In this document: positions 16,743 through 24,857 of the stretch, in pieces
Position numbering within the stretch: the stretch's first letter is position 1
Layout of the letters: every line of letters starts with the position of its first letter
Origin: Candidatus Poribacteria bacterium
Lineage (GTDB): Bacteria; Poribacteria; WGA-4E; WGA-3G
DNA: 64,000 nucleotides
Reading direction: 5' to 3'
Assembly: GCA_022821495.1 (NCBI GenBank)
Contig: JAJEDN010000056.1
Coordinates: forward strand, 41,628 to 105,627
The notes under the pieces: model-generated
Databases searched by the model: none
Told to the model about the DNA's origin: nothing
Seen by the model: only the letters and a program-made list of their open reading frames with translations
Position numbers and translations under genes: made by a program

Positions 16743-18319
16743 CAGTCATCGGAGGTGGACTTGGCGCATTAAGTGGAGCAATTCGTCTCGCACAGTTGGG
16801 ATTCTCTGTCCAACTATTTGAGAAGAATCCAAAAATCGGAGGGAAGGTCAACGAAGTCGTTTTGGAGAACTACCGGTTTGATACCGGCGCATCTCTGTTG
16901 ACGATGCCCTTTGTCATTGATGAATTGTTCGATTTTGCTGGCTTCAAGCGGTCAGATTATCTCGATTTTGTGCCACTTGACCCGATATGTCGATATTTCT
17001 TCCCAGACGGTTCAATGATGGACGCAAGCGCAGATAAACGGAAGATGGAAACCGCTATTGCGGAGCTCTCGCCGAATGATGTGAAGGCATACAAACGGTT
17101 CTTGAAATATGCAGAACGTATTCACGATCTAACCGCCGAAATCTTTATGTTTACACCGATCCATGAATTCAGCAAGCTCATGCAACCTCGGTATTTTCGG
17201 ACACTCTTCAGGCTGCATCAAATTGATCCGTTTCGGACGGTTCACCAGAGTGTGTCCCGTTTTTTCTCTGACCCGCGCCTCGTCCAACTTTTTGACCGTT
17301 ACGCCACTTACAACGGTTCGGATCCGTTTCAAGCACCGGCGACCCTAAATATAATTCCGTATATTGAATACGGATTGGGCGGGTATTACATCAAAGGTGG
17401 CATATATCGTTTAGTTGAAGCATTGGAAGCACTCGCCCGTGAGCGAGGTGTCCAGATTTATACCGCCGCTGAGGTTGAACGCATCTGCCGTGTTGGTAAA
17501 CGGGTCAATGGGGTACAAGTTAACGGGGAGACGGTTGATGCCGATTATGTACTGTGTGGTGCGGATGCTGTCGTTGCATATCACGAATTGATTTTGACCA
17601 AGAACGCGGCACCAAAACCGAGAACGCGATTTCAGATATTTAGAAATGTGCGCGCGTTCTCGGTTTTATCAATGCTGAAAGCACGCGTTCTTGGTCAAGG
17701 ACATCAGCACCAACGCGAAAAGGTAAATCAATTGGAACCCTCGCTATCGGGGATGGTATTCCTTTGGGGACTTAAGGGAAAGCACCCAAAGTTAGCACAT
17801 CACAACATTATCTTTTCCAGCGATTACAATACGGAATTTAGACAAATTTTCAAACATCAGCGAGCGCCAGATGACCCAACGATCTACATCGCTATAACAA
17901 GCAAAGCAGATGCAGCACATGCCCCAGTTGATGGCGAAAATTGGTTTGTGTTGTTGAACATGCCGTATTTGGCACCCGGACAGATGTGGAAAAAAGAAAA
18001 AGTTCGGATGCGAACAGTTGTTCTGAATAGATTAAAGCAGCTCGGTTTTGACATCGCGGATCAGATTGAGGTGGAGCAGGTCTACACACCCGAGGATTTC
18101 GCGAAACTTTACGCCAGCAATCGAGGAAGTATCTACGGTGTGTCGTCGAATAGCAAAACCACTGCGTTCAAGCGTCTACCGAACCGAAGTCGTCTCTTGA
18201 AAGGGCTTTACTTTGCAGGGGGTTCAGTACATCCAGGCGGCGGAATTCCATTGGTCATGTTATCTGGAAAAATGGCGGCGACATTAATCGCTGAAAATCA
18301 CAAATCGAAGGACTTGTAA
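16724..18319 (+). CDS. CrtI-family carotenoid desaturase 1 (possibly CrtD-like), with nested palindromic insertion
   Basis: A 531-aa FAD amine-oxidase-fold protein with the N-terminal dinucleotide site VAVIGGGLGALSGAIRL, the second motif FDTGASLLTMP and a C-terminal YFAGGSVHPGGGIPLVMLSG. It is longer than its neighbour because of an insert at about residues 290-325 (LTKNAAPKPRTRFQ and on), which is encoded by two nested perfect inverted repeats. With a second CrtI paralogue and CruF in the operon, one enzyme is likely phytoene desaturase and the other a CrtD-like 3',4'-desaturase; which is which is not certain from sequence alone. It overlaps crtYcd and ends 2 bp before the next start. Confidence 0.85.
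   Translation: MENKRVAVIGGGLGALSGAIRLAQLGFSVQLFEKNPKIGGKVNEVVLENYRFDTGASLLTMPFVIDELFDFAGFKRSDYLDFVPLDPICRYFFPDGSMMDASADKRKMETAIAELSPNDVKAYKRFLKYAERIHDLTAEIFMFTPIHEFSKLMQPRYFRTLFRLHQIDPFRTVHQSVSRFFSDPRLVQLFDRYATYNGSDPFQAPATLNIIPYIEYGLGGYYIKGGIYRLVEALEALARERGVQIYTAAEVERICRVGKRVNGVQVNGETVDADYVLCGADAVVAYHELILTKNAAPKPRTRFQIFRNVRAFSVLSMLKARVLGQGHQHQREKVNQLEPSLSGMVFLWGLKGKHPKLAHHNIIFSSDYNTEFRQIFKHQRAPDDPTIYIAITSKADAAHAPVDGENWFVLLNMPYLAPGQMWKKEKVRMRTVVLNRLKQLGFDIADQIEVEQVYTPEDFAKLYASNRGSIYGVSSNSKTTAFKRLPNRSRLLKGLYFAGGSVHPGGGIPLVMLSGKMAATLIAENHKSKDL
17594..17698. repeat. Nested in-frame palindromic elements in CrtI-family gene 1
   Basis: The outer arms TTGACCAAGAACGCG (17594-17608) and their reverse complement (17684-17698) are perfect over 15 bp. 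Inside, AAAACCGAGAACGCG (17614-17628) and its complement (17653-17667) form a second perfect 15-bp palindrome of 54 bp. Removing the inner unit leaves 51 bp. Both lengths are multiples of three, so the reading frame is kept. The outer arm matches the element in the next gene at 13 of 15 positions. Confidence 0.85.
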
Positions 18320-18321
18320 TT

Positions 18322-19866
18322 ATGGAGGCTATAAGACGGAAAATTGTCATCATCGGTTCAGGATTTGGAGGACTCGCAGCAGCGATTCGACTGCAAGCCA
18401 AAGGCATGCAGGTCACGCTTCTGGAGAAGAACGCGAAAGTTGGTGGTCACGCGTCTCAACTCGTTAAGGACGGCTACACTTTCGATATGGGACCCTCAAT
18501 CATCACCGCACCCGATTTGATTCAACGTCTCTTTGAATGTGCCGGTACGCGGATGGAAGATTACCTCGATTTGGTAAAACTCGATCCGTTCTATCGTATC
18601 TATTTCCATGACGGCGCGTCTTTCGACTATACAGATGACAGCGAACAGATGAAACGGCAGATGGCGCAATTCAGCAAGAAGGACGCTAACAACTACGACC
18701 GTTTCATGGCGCACACATGCCACCTCTACGATGCTGTCATCACGGACGGGTTAGGCGCGACCGCATTTGACCTGCCGACGATGCTCGGTTTTCTGCCACG
18801 TGCGTTACGGCTTCAGGCACTGATGCCGGCTTACGATTTCGTTAAAAGATATTTCGACGACCCACGCCACCGTTTTACGTTCTCATTTCATCCGCTGTTT
18901 ATAGGCGGCAATCCATTCCGAGCACCGGCTGTCTACTTAATGATTCCGTATCTCGAAAAAACGGGGGGTGTCTGGTTCTGTAAAGGTGGCATGTATAGTC
19001 TCGTGCGCGCGTTGGAAAATGTGTTCAAGCAACTCGGGGGTACCGTCGAAACTGAGGCAGAAGTTGAACGGATCGTTGTCGAAAATCGGCGCGCAAAGGG
19101 TGTGCTGGCGAAAGTTAACCAAGAACGCGACTCCGATATAAATGTTAAAGGCACGCGTTCTTGGTTAAAATTTTACGAAGCAGATGGCGTTATCTCCAAC
19201 GCAGACCTGGCACACACCTATGGTGAACTTATCAAGCCTGAACATCGGAGGAAATGGTCTGACAAGAAACTCAGAAAAACGCAGTATTCGATGAGTGCTT
19301 TCCTACTCTACCTCGGTGTTCGGAAAAAATATCCCCAACTGAAGCATCACACCCTTATTCTTTCTGAGAGATACAAAGGATTAATAGATGATATTTTTGA
19401 CAATAAGGTGCTTCCAGACGATTTTTCGATGTATCTCCACATTCCGTCGCAGACCGATCCGACAATGGCACCGGAAGGTTGTGAGAGCATGTACGTCCTG
19501 ATTCCAGTGCCGAATTTGGAGAGCGGCGTCAACTGGGAAAAGACAAAGAAAATATACACAGACAAGGTGTTAACTTTCTTGGAAAACGACTTCGGACTGA
19601 CGGACTTAAGGCGTTCAATCGAAGTACTTGAAATGTTCACACCTTCAGATTTCAAAAAACAACGCAACAACCATCTCGGCAGCGCATGGGGCGTTGAGCC
19701 AAAACTGACACAAACAGCATATTTTCGACCAAGTAATCGAAGTGAAGATATAAAAAATCTCTACTTTGTCGGGGCGAGCACACACCCTGGAGCAGGCGTG
19801 CCGGGTGTGCTGCTAACAGCGGAAACGACGATAAAACTCATCGTCAAAGATTTGAACAAGGAGTAA
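18322..19866 (+). CDS. crtI: Phytoene desaturase (CrtI family) 2, with palindromic insertion
   Basis: A 514-aa FAD-dependent desaturase. The N-terminal IVIIGSGFGGLAAAIRL, FDMGPSIITAP and C-terminal YFVGASTHPGAGVPGVLL are textbook phytoene desaturase motifs, and GNPFRAPAVYLMIPYLE is typical of the bacterial CrtI group. It catalyses stepwise desaturation of phytoene to lycopene or beyond. Just before ADGVISNADLAHTYGEL is a stretch (about KVNQERDSDINVKGTRSWLKF) encoded by a 54-bp palindromic element, in a surface loop position where homologues vary. It starts two bases after the paralogue's stop, and is followed by a 104-bp gap holding a palindromic repeat before crtB. Confidence 0.9.
   Translation: MEAIRRKIVIIGSGFGGLAAAIRLQAKGMQVTLLEKNAKVGGHASQLVKDGYTFDMGPSIITAPDLIQRLFECAGTRMEDYLDLVKLDPFYRIYFHDGASFDYTDDSEQMKRQMAQFSKKDANNYDRFMAHTCHLYDAVITDGLGATAFDLPTMLGFLPRALRLQALMPAYDFVKRYFDDPRHRFTFSFHPLFIGGNPFRAPAVYLMIPYLEKTGGVWFCKGGMYSLVRALENVFKQLGGTVETEAEVERIVVENRRAKGVLAKVNQERDSDINVKGTRSWLKFYEADGVISNADLAHTYGELIKPEHRRKWSDKKLRKTQYSMSAFLLYLGVRKKYPQLKHHTLILSERYKGLIDDIFDNKVLPDDFSMYLHIPSQTDPTMAPEGCESMYVLIPVPNLESGVNWEKTKKIYTDKVLTFLENDFGLTDLRRSIEVLEMFTPSDFKKQRNNHLGSAWGVEPKLTQTAYFRPSNRSEDIKNLYFVGASTHPGAGVPGVLLTAETTIKLIVKDLNKE
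19115..19168. repeat. In-frame 54-bp palindromic element in crtI
   Basis: TTAACCAAGAACGCG (19115-19129) and its exact reverse complement (19154-19168) flank a 24-bp loop. The size (54 bp, 18 codons) and arm length (15 bp) equal those of the inner element in the preceding gene, and the arm sequence matches that gene's outer element apart from two bases at the end. Confidence 0.85.
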
Positions 19867-19871
19867 TTTCC

Positions 19872-19937
19872 AGGCCCCGGTAGGTTCGATTTTGCGGCGT
19901 ACTCGCCCAAATGCGACGTGCATTCCTAACCGAACCG
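19872..19937. repeat. CCGGTAGGTTCG palindromic repeat between crtI and crtB
   Basis: CCGGTAGGTTCG is matched by CCTAACCGAACCGG about 40 bp later. Compact versions with a 9-bp stem (GGTTCGGTT / AACCGAACC) occur at 56364-56395 and 59309-59338. It is a dispersed intergenic palindrome that here lies inside an operon. Confidence 0.65.
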
Positions 19938-19970
19938 GGTTCTAAGCAAAATTTTAGCGGAGGATATATC

Positions 19971-20897
19971 ATGAAACTGTGGAAAGCAGAAGAGAATCGG
20001 GCTGCCTTTGAGTATGCTCGCAAGATAACCGCCCACTATTCAAAAAGCTTTTATTTCTCAGCACAAATGCTGCCCAGAGAACAACGGTGGGCGACATTTG
20101 CACTGTACGGTTTCTGCCGACACTGCGATAATCTGATTGACACTCCGCGTCAGCGAACCGAAACAGAAATCCTTGGAGAGATTCAACGCTTGACAGAAGA
20201 ATTACAGATTGCTTACAATACAGGTGAGTCTCAAGACCCAATTATTCGGGTGTTCATTCTCGTTGCTAAAGCGTATGGTATCCCTATTGCATACCCGCTT
20301 GATCTGCTCAACGGGGTGGCTATGGATGTCCAGCAGACACGCTATAAAACATTCGATGAACTCTCTCTGTTCTGTTATCGGGTGGCTGCTGTTGTTGGAC
20401 TGATGATGACGCATGTCCTCGGTTATAAGGATGAACGTGCCTTTGATTATGCCAGGCAACTTGGTATCGCTATGCAACTGACCAATATCCTGCGGGATAT
20501 AAAAGAAGATAAAGAGATGGGACGGCTCTATATACCCGAAGCGGATTTGGTGCAGTTCGGTGTAACCGAGCAAGACATCTTCAACGAGAAAATGACACCC
20601 CAATTACGAGCACTTATGAAATTCCAAGTTGAACGCGCGCATCAATACTATACTGAAGCGATACCGGGCATCTCCTTACTTAAAACGGAATCGCAATACG
20701 CCATATATTCGGCTGCAAGAATTTACCGCGGCATCTTAAGAAAAATCGAAGATCGCGATTACAACCCGTTCTTAAACCGAGTATTCGTCTCTTCAACACA
20801 GAAAGTCGGGATTCTATTACATGAACAGATTCGGACTAAATTCTTATCGGCACAGGAAAAACTTTTTCCTGTCCATTCCGGAACAATACATAAATGA
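19971..20897 (+). CDS. crtB: Phytoene synthase
   Basis: A 308-aa squalene/phytoene synthase condensing two geranylgeranyl diphosphates to phytoene. Both diphosphate/Mg2+ motifs are visible: C-DNLID (first, within CRHCDNLIDTPRQR) and NILRDIKED (second), with the conserved YARQLGIAMQLTN and YIPEADL stretches. The chosen ATG at 19971 has GGAGG upstream; an earlier in-frame start at 19911 would run through the palindromic repeat. Its last codons overlap the next gene by 4 bp (ATGA). No geranylgeranyl diphosphate synthase is in the window. Confidence 0.93.
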   Translation: MKLWKAEENRAAFEYARKITAHYSKSFYFSAQMLPREQRWATFALYGFCRHCDNLIDTPRQRTETEILGEIQRLTEELQIAYNTGESQDPIIRVFILVAKAYGIPIAYPLDLLNGVAMDVQQTRYKTFDELSLFCYRVAAVVGLMMTHVLGYKDERAFDYARQLGIAMQLTNILRDIKEDKEMGRLYIPEADLVQFGVTEQDIFNEKMTPQLRALMKFQVERAHQYYTEAIPGISLLKTESQYAIYSAARIYRGILRKIEDRDYNPFLNRVFVSSTQKVGILLHEQIRTKFLSAQEKLFPVHSGTIHK

Positions 20898-21553
20898 TTC
20901 CTGCACAACACCGCCTCTGGGCGGACATCATCTTCCAACCGTATCTTGCTCGGTTGTTTAAAAAACATTTTCATGAAATTCAGTTGTTCGGGGAATCGCC
21001 GGAAATACCGGATCAGCTGCCGGTGTTGCTATTGCCGAACCACAGCACATGGTGGGACGGATTCTTCGTTTACCTACTCAACAAACGGATCTTTCACCGC
21101 ACTGCCTATCTGATGATGTTAGAAACGCAGCTAACGAAATACAAGTTCTTCAGGAAAATAGGGGCTTATTCAATTGAACCGAAGAATCGACGCGGTGTCA
21201 TTGAATCCCTCGAATACACCGTGGAATTACTGAACCGAGAGATGTCGCTCGTCTCCGTTTTTCCGCAGGGACAACTGTTGCCGTGGCATACGCGCCCGCT
21301 CGGTTACAAGCGCGGCGTTGAGTGGATTTTACGAAAATATGGCAAACCGGTAACGCTGCTGCCATTGGCGATTCGCACTGAGTTCCTCGGTGAGAAACGT
21401 CCAAGCGTGTTTTTTCTATTTGGGGATGTCACTCCATTTAACGCAGAAACATTTCAAGGCATGGATTGGCTCGAAAAAACTGAAACTGGATTGTTAGAGG
21501 ATCTTGCTTCAAAAATTATGCGTCAAGAAGTGGGACAAAACCTGTTGTGCTGA
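20894..21553 (+). CDS. PlsC-type acyltransferase, likely acting on the carotenoid glycoside
   Basis: A 219-aa 1-acylglycerol-phosphate-acyltransferase-fold protein. The catalytic NHSTWWD (HX4D) and FPQGQLLP (block III, EG-like) motifs are present. Such acyltransferases in carotenoid operons are candidates for acylating the sugar of carotenoid glycosides, although a lipid role is also possible. It is translationally coupled to crtB (4-bp overlap) and followed after 15 bp by the glycosyltransferase fusion. The substrate is inferred only from position. Confidence 0.75.
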   Translation: MIPAQHRLWADIIFQPYLARLFKKHFHEIQLFGESPEIPDQLPVLLLPNHSTWWDGFFVYLLNKRIFHRTAYLMMLETQLTKYKFFRKIGAYSIEPKNRRGVIESLEYTVELLNREMSLVSVFPQGQLLPWHTRPLGYKRGVEWILRKYGKPVTLLPLAIRTEFLGEKRPSVFFLFGDVTPFNAETFQGMDWLEKTETGLLEDLASKIMRQEVGQNLLC

Positions 21554-21568
21554 AAGGGCGGTGCTGCC

Positions 21569-23362
21569 TTGTTTATTACATTGATGCTTCTCTCGATAGT
21601 TCTATTGGCGGTTGTTTTGGCAGTCGCGTTATTTAATGCTGCGACTGCGCCGATGCTAAAAAAATCTGTCAGTCTCCAGAAACGTCCCCGCGTCTCAGTG
21701 TTGATTCCCGCGCGTAACGAAGAAGCCAACATCGGTGCTTGTGTTGAAGGGTTTTTGTCTCAAAACTACGATAACTTTGAGATTCTTGTGCTTGATGATC
21801 AGTCCGCTGATCGGACGGCATTGATTATCGAAAAATTCGGCGAACAACATTCTGAGGTTCAGGCGATTCGCGGGAAACCATTGCCCATTGGATGGTTGGG
21901 GAAAAATTGGGCATGCCATCAACTCAGCCAATATGCGAATGGAGAGATACTGATTTTCACCGATGCCGATAACTGCCCGGCACCGAACGCGATTACGAAT
22001 ACCGTTGCCTATATGCAGAAGTTGGAACTTGGCTTGCTCTCGGCGTTTCCTGAGAAGTTAACCATAACCTTGGCAGAAAAACTCGTTGTGCCAGTCGTTG
22101 ACATGTTCGTTTATGCAGGACTTCCGCTATGGCTAACATATTTCAGTCGTTTTCCGTCGCTTGCTGCTGCGAGCGGTCTCTGGATCGCTTTTACTCGCGA
22201 TGCATATCAACAGATTGGTGGACATCAAGCGGTGTCAAATCAGATTGTTGAGGACGTTGAATTAAGCCGATTGGCTAAGAAGAATGGTATCAGAATCTTA
22301 ACGTTAGCGGGCACTCGCGTGGTGTCTTGCAGGATGTATCATTCGTTCAGTGAGGTATGGAGTGGGTTTTCCAAAAACCTTTTTGGATTGGTACGCTACA
22401 AAACAGTCCCGTTTTTTATCCTAATGTTGGCACTGTTTACAATGTGTGTGCTGCCCTATGTGACTGTCTGGTTTGCTTCACTTAGAGAATTATCAATTGC
22501 CGCGATCGTTATGAATGTCGCCATGCGGTTGGTACTATCACTCAAATATAGGCACCCGTTCTTTACAAGTGTGGGTCTGCATCCGTTTGGTGTGCTGTTC
22601 ACCTTACTGATTGGTATTAATTCATTTTTTCAAGTCAGACGGGGTCGCTTGCAGTGGAAAGGGCGGCAGATCGACATTCAGGTGAATGGTAGGGGTTGGG
22701 TTACCCAACCCCTATTAAAGATAAGCGTGCTTTATTTACTTTTAGGTGCAGGCGGGTTATGGCATATACTTGATGTATTCCAAGCCACCATGCGAGTCCT
22801 CGCTTCACCCATAATGTTTGGCTTAAGTATTTGGCTGTTTTGGGAGTGTTGGCGGATATATCCAGCGTCTGAAAGGTCAAAATTCGCCTTAATGGGTACA
22901 TACGTTATTGTCGGAAGTTTCGGGATTGAGTGGATCGGTGTTCGGACAGGCGCGATTTTCGGTGCCTACAGGTATGGAGAGACGTTGCATCCGGCGATCG
23001 GTGGTGTCCCCATCAGTATTGGGTGTGCTTGGTTTGTGATGCTTATCGCCTCAACCGCTGTTGCTCAGAAAATCGCGCCGAAAGCCTTAGCGGAAAGTCG
23101 TTTCAAACTGGCGTTTTTAGTGGCGTTGTTAATGGTCTGTTTCGATCTGCTCATGGAACCGGCAGCAGTGAAGCTCGATTATTGGATGTGGATGGATAAC
23201 CATATCCCTTTACGAAACTATCTGGTATGGTTTGGATTGAGTTTTATCTTTGCGATAACCGGTTTACAAACAGGCATATTCCGCCAACAGTTGCCTCGGA
23301 TTGCGGTTCACTTCTATTTTGCACAAGTAGCTTATTTCGGACTCGTGGTCTTGAAAAGTTAA
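21569..23362 (+). CDS. GT2 glycosyltransferase-CruF carotenoid hydratase fusion
   Basis: A 597-aa membrane protein with a TTG start (an ATG at 21584 is possible). Residues 1 to about 372 are a family-2 glycosyltransferase with an N-terminal anchor, VSVLIPARNEE, DDQSADR, the DxD-type FTDADN (131-135) and IVEDVELSRL, then membrane helices. Residues about 382-597 are a CruF/DUF422 carotenoid 1',2'-hydratase (GIEWIGVRTGAIFGAYRYG; DLLMEPAAVKLDYW). In cyanobacteria CruF and the GT2 enzyme CruG are separate and act one after the other on the same carotenoid end, so a fusion makes sense. A perfect 25-bp palindrome (22690-22714) lies exactly at the junction. Confidence 0.87.
   Translation: MFITLMLLSIVLLAVVLAVALFNAATAPMLKKSVSLQKRPRVSVLIPARNEEANIGACVEGFLSQNYDNFEILVLDDQSADRTALIIEKFGEQHSEVQAIRGKPLPIGWLGKNWACHQLSQYANGEILIFTDADNCPAPNAITNTVAYMQKLELGLLSAFPEKLTITLAEKLVVPVVDMFVYAGLPLWLTYFSRFPSLAAASGLWIAFTRDAYQQIGGHQAVSNQIVEDVELSRLAKKNGIRILTLAGTRVVSCRMYHSFSEVWSGFSKNLFGLVRYKTVPFFILMLALFTMCVLPYVTVWFASLRELSIAAIVMNVAMRLVLSLKYRHPFFTSVGLHPFGVLFTLLIGINSFFQVRRGRLQWKGRQIDIQVNGRGWVTQPLLKISVLYLLLGAGGLWHILDVFQATMRVLASPIMFGLSIWLFWECWRIYPASERSKFALMGTYVIVGSFGIEWIGVRTGAIFGAYRYGETLHPAIGGVPISIGCAWFVMLIASTAVAQKIAPKALAESRFKLAFLVALLMVCFDLLMEPAAVKLDYWMWMDNHIPLRNYLVWFGLSFIFAITGLQTGIFRQQLPRIAVHFYFAQVAYFGLVVLKS
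22690..22714. repeat. Perfect palindrome at the GT2-CruF junction
   Basis: TAGGGGTTGGGT (22690-22701), one base, then its exact reverse complement (22703-22714). It encodes about GRGWVTQPL between the two enzyme domains. The GGTAGG start recalls the intergenic CCGGTAGG palindromes. Confidence 0.75.
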
Positions 23363-23366
23363 AAAT

Positions 23367-24083
23367 ATGAAAACAATAAACAAAGGTCTATTCATTGCAA
23401 TAACCATTATTAGCGCGTGGGGCTTGGGCCTCTCCGTTTTGCTCACCCTTGATGTTGCGCGTCCCAATAGTGTGTTGCTATTTATGGGTGTCCTTTGTCA
23501 GACGTTTCTTTACACCGGTCTCTTCATCACAGCACACGACGCGATGCACGGGACAGTTTGTCCGGCATATCCACGCATCAATAATACAATTGGCGCAATT
23601 GCTGTTAGGTTATACGCGTTGTTTTCATATCGCAAATTGTTAGTGAAGCACTCGGCGCACCATCGGACACCTGCAAGTGCTGCAGACCCTGATTTTCATG
23701 ATGGCGAACACAGCCGTTTCTTGGTGTGGTATCTCCGCTTCATGAAAGAATACCTCAGCTGGGGGCAGATCGTCGGCATGGCGATTGTGTTTCAGATTAT
23801 GGAATATGTCTTGCTGGTTCCCACTATCAACCTCATCCTATTCTGGGTTTTTCCAGCATTGCTGAGTACGCTGCAACTGTTTTATTTTGGGACATACCTG
23901 CCACATCGACTGCCAGAGGGAGGATATGATAACCCACACCGGGCGCGAAGCAATGCGTACTCGACACTCTGGTCGTTTATCACCTGCTATCATTTCGGTT
24001 ACCATTGGGAGCACCACGAGTATCCCTACCTTCCTTGGTGGCGGTTACCAACGATACGCAAAGCAGGGAATCTTCCGAAATGA
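23367..24083 (+). CDS. crtW: Beta-carotene ketolase (CrtW type)
   Basis: A 238-aa di-iron membrane oxygenase of the fatty-acid-desaturase superfamily. The histidine clusters HDAMHG, KHSAHHRTP and HWEHHEYP, together with DPDFHDG and LPHR, fit CrtW-type 4-ketolases. It would add keto groups to the beta-ionone ring made by CrtYcd. It starts 4 bp after the GT2-CruF stop and overlaps the following deacetylase gene by 4 bp (ATGA). Hydroxylases of the CrtZ/CrtR type look similar, but the motif set and length favour the ketolase. Confidence 0.85.
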   Translation: MKTINKGLFIAITIISAWGLGLSVLLTLDVARPNSVLLFMGVLCQTFLYTGLFITAHDAMHGTVCPAYPRINNTIGAIAVRLYALFSYRKLLVKHSAHHRTPASAADPDFHDGEHSRFLVWYLRFMKEYLSWGQIVGMAIVFQIMEYVLLVPTINLILFWVFPALLSTLQLFYFGTYLPHRLPEGGYDNPHRARSNAYSTLWSFITCYHFGYHWEHHEYPYLPWWRLPTIRKAGNLPK

Positions 24084-24778
24084 GTCCAATCATTACTGTT
24101 GTCATAGGATTTGCATTAGCGGTACTACTATGGTTTTTCTTTCGACCCCCTTTTGGAAAGAATAGGGTTCGCCTGAACACAGGCCAACGGATCGTCGCAC
24201 TCACCTACGACGATGGACCGAATCCGCCTTATACCGATCAGTTGCTCGACGTACTTGCGAAGCACAACGTCAAAGCCACCTTCTTCATGATTGGAAATCG
24301 GATTGAAAGGCATCCGGAAACGGTCCGTCGGGTTATCACTGAAGGACACGAGGTTGGCAACCACACTTATAGCCATCCTGTGTTGGGTTTCTTACCTCCG
24401 TCCCATGTCCAGCGGCAAATTGAACGCACGGACGCTATCCTTCAGCAATACGGCGTTGCAAAGGATAGCGTATTTCGGGCACCGCTGCTAACGCGGTTTT
24501 TACCTGTCGCTTATGTGCTTGCGAAACTGAATCGAACACACATCAGCTGCAATGTCTGGAGTTGGGATTGGACGACACAGAACCCCGACAAGATCGCTGA
24601 AACAGTATTAAAGAAAACACTTTCATCTACAGGCGCGGGTTCAATTATCGTCCTACACGACGGGAAAGCGGAAAATAAGAAGGCAAACCGTTCCGGGACA
24701 ATCGAAGCGACGGATCGAATCATTACGGCACTTAAACAGGACGGATACCAGTTTGTGCGGTTGTCGGATGTCAGTTAA
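24080..24778 (+). CDS. NodB-type polysaccharide deacetylase at the end of the carotenoid operon
   Basis: A 232-aa protein with an N-terminal membrane anchor (about 1-20) and a NodB domain: LTYDDGPNPP (Asp-Asp metal pair), HEVGNHTYSHP (HxxxH metal motif), FRAPLL and SIIVLHDG. It would remove acetyl groups from N-acetylated sugars at the membrane. ATG 24080 overlaps the crtW stop and is better than 24005. Why such an enzyme is coupled to carotenoid synthesis is unclear; deacetylation of an amino-sugar carotenoid glycoside is one possibility, cell-wall modification another. Confidence 0.8.
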   Translation: MSPIITVVIGFALAVLLWFFFRPPFGKNRVRLNTGQRIVALTYDDGPNPPYTDQLLDVLAKHNVKATFFMIGNRIERHPETVRRVITEGHEVGNHTYSHPVLGFLPPSHVQRQIERTDAILQQYGVAKDSVFRAPLLTRFLPVAYVLAKLNRTHISCNVWSWDWTTQNPDKIAETVLKKTLSSTGAGSIIVLHDGKAENKKANRSGTIEATDRIITALKQDGYQFVRLSDVS

Positions 24779-24807
24779 AGAGGAATCTTTCCCAACCAAA
24801 CCGTCTC

Positions 24808-24843
24808 TTAACTGTTCTCACTGCGAAGCATGTTAACAGTTAA
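24808..24843. terminator. Inverted repeat between convergent operons
   Basis: TTAACTGTT and its exact complement AACAGTTAA enclose 18 bp in the 79-bp gap between the deacetylase stop and the end of the selenoprotein operon. There is no T-run, so a terminator role for either operon is only a suggestion. Confidence 0.35.
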
Positions 24844-24857
24844 CTGGCTACTATTCT

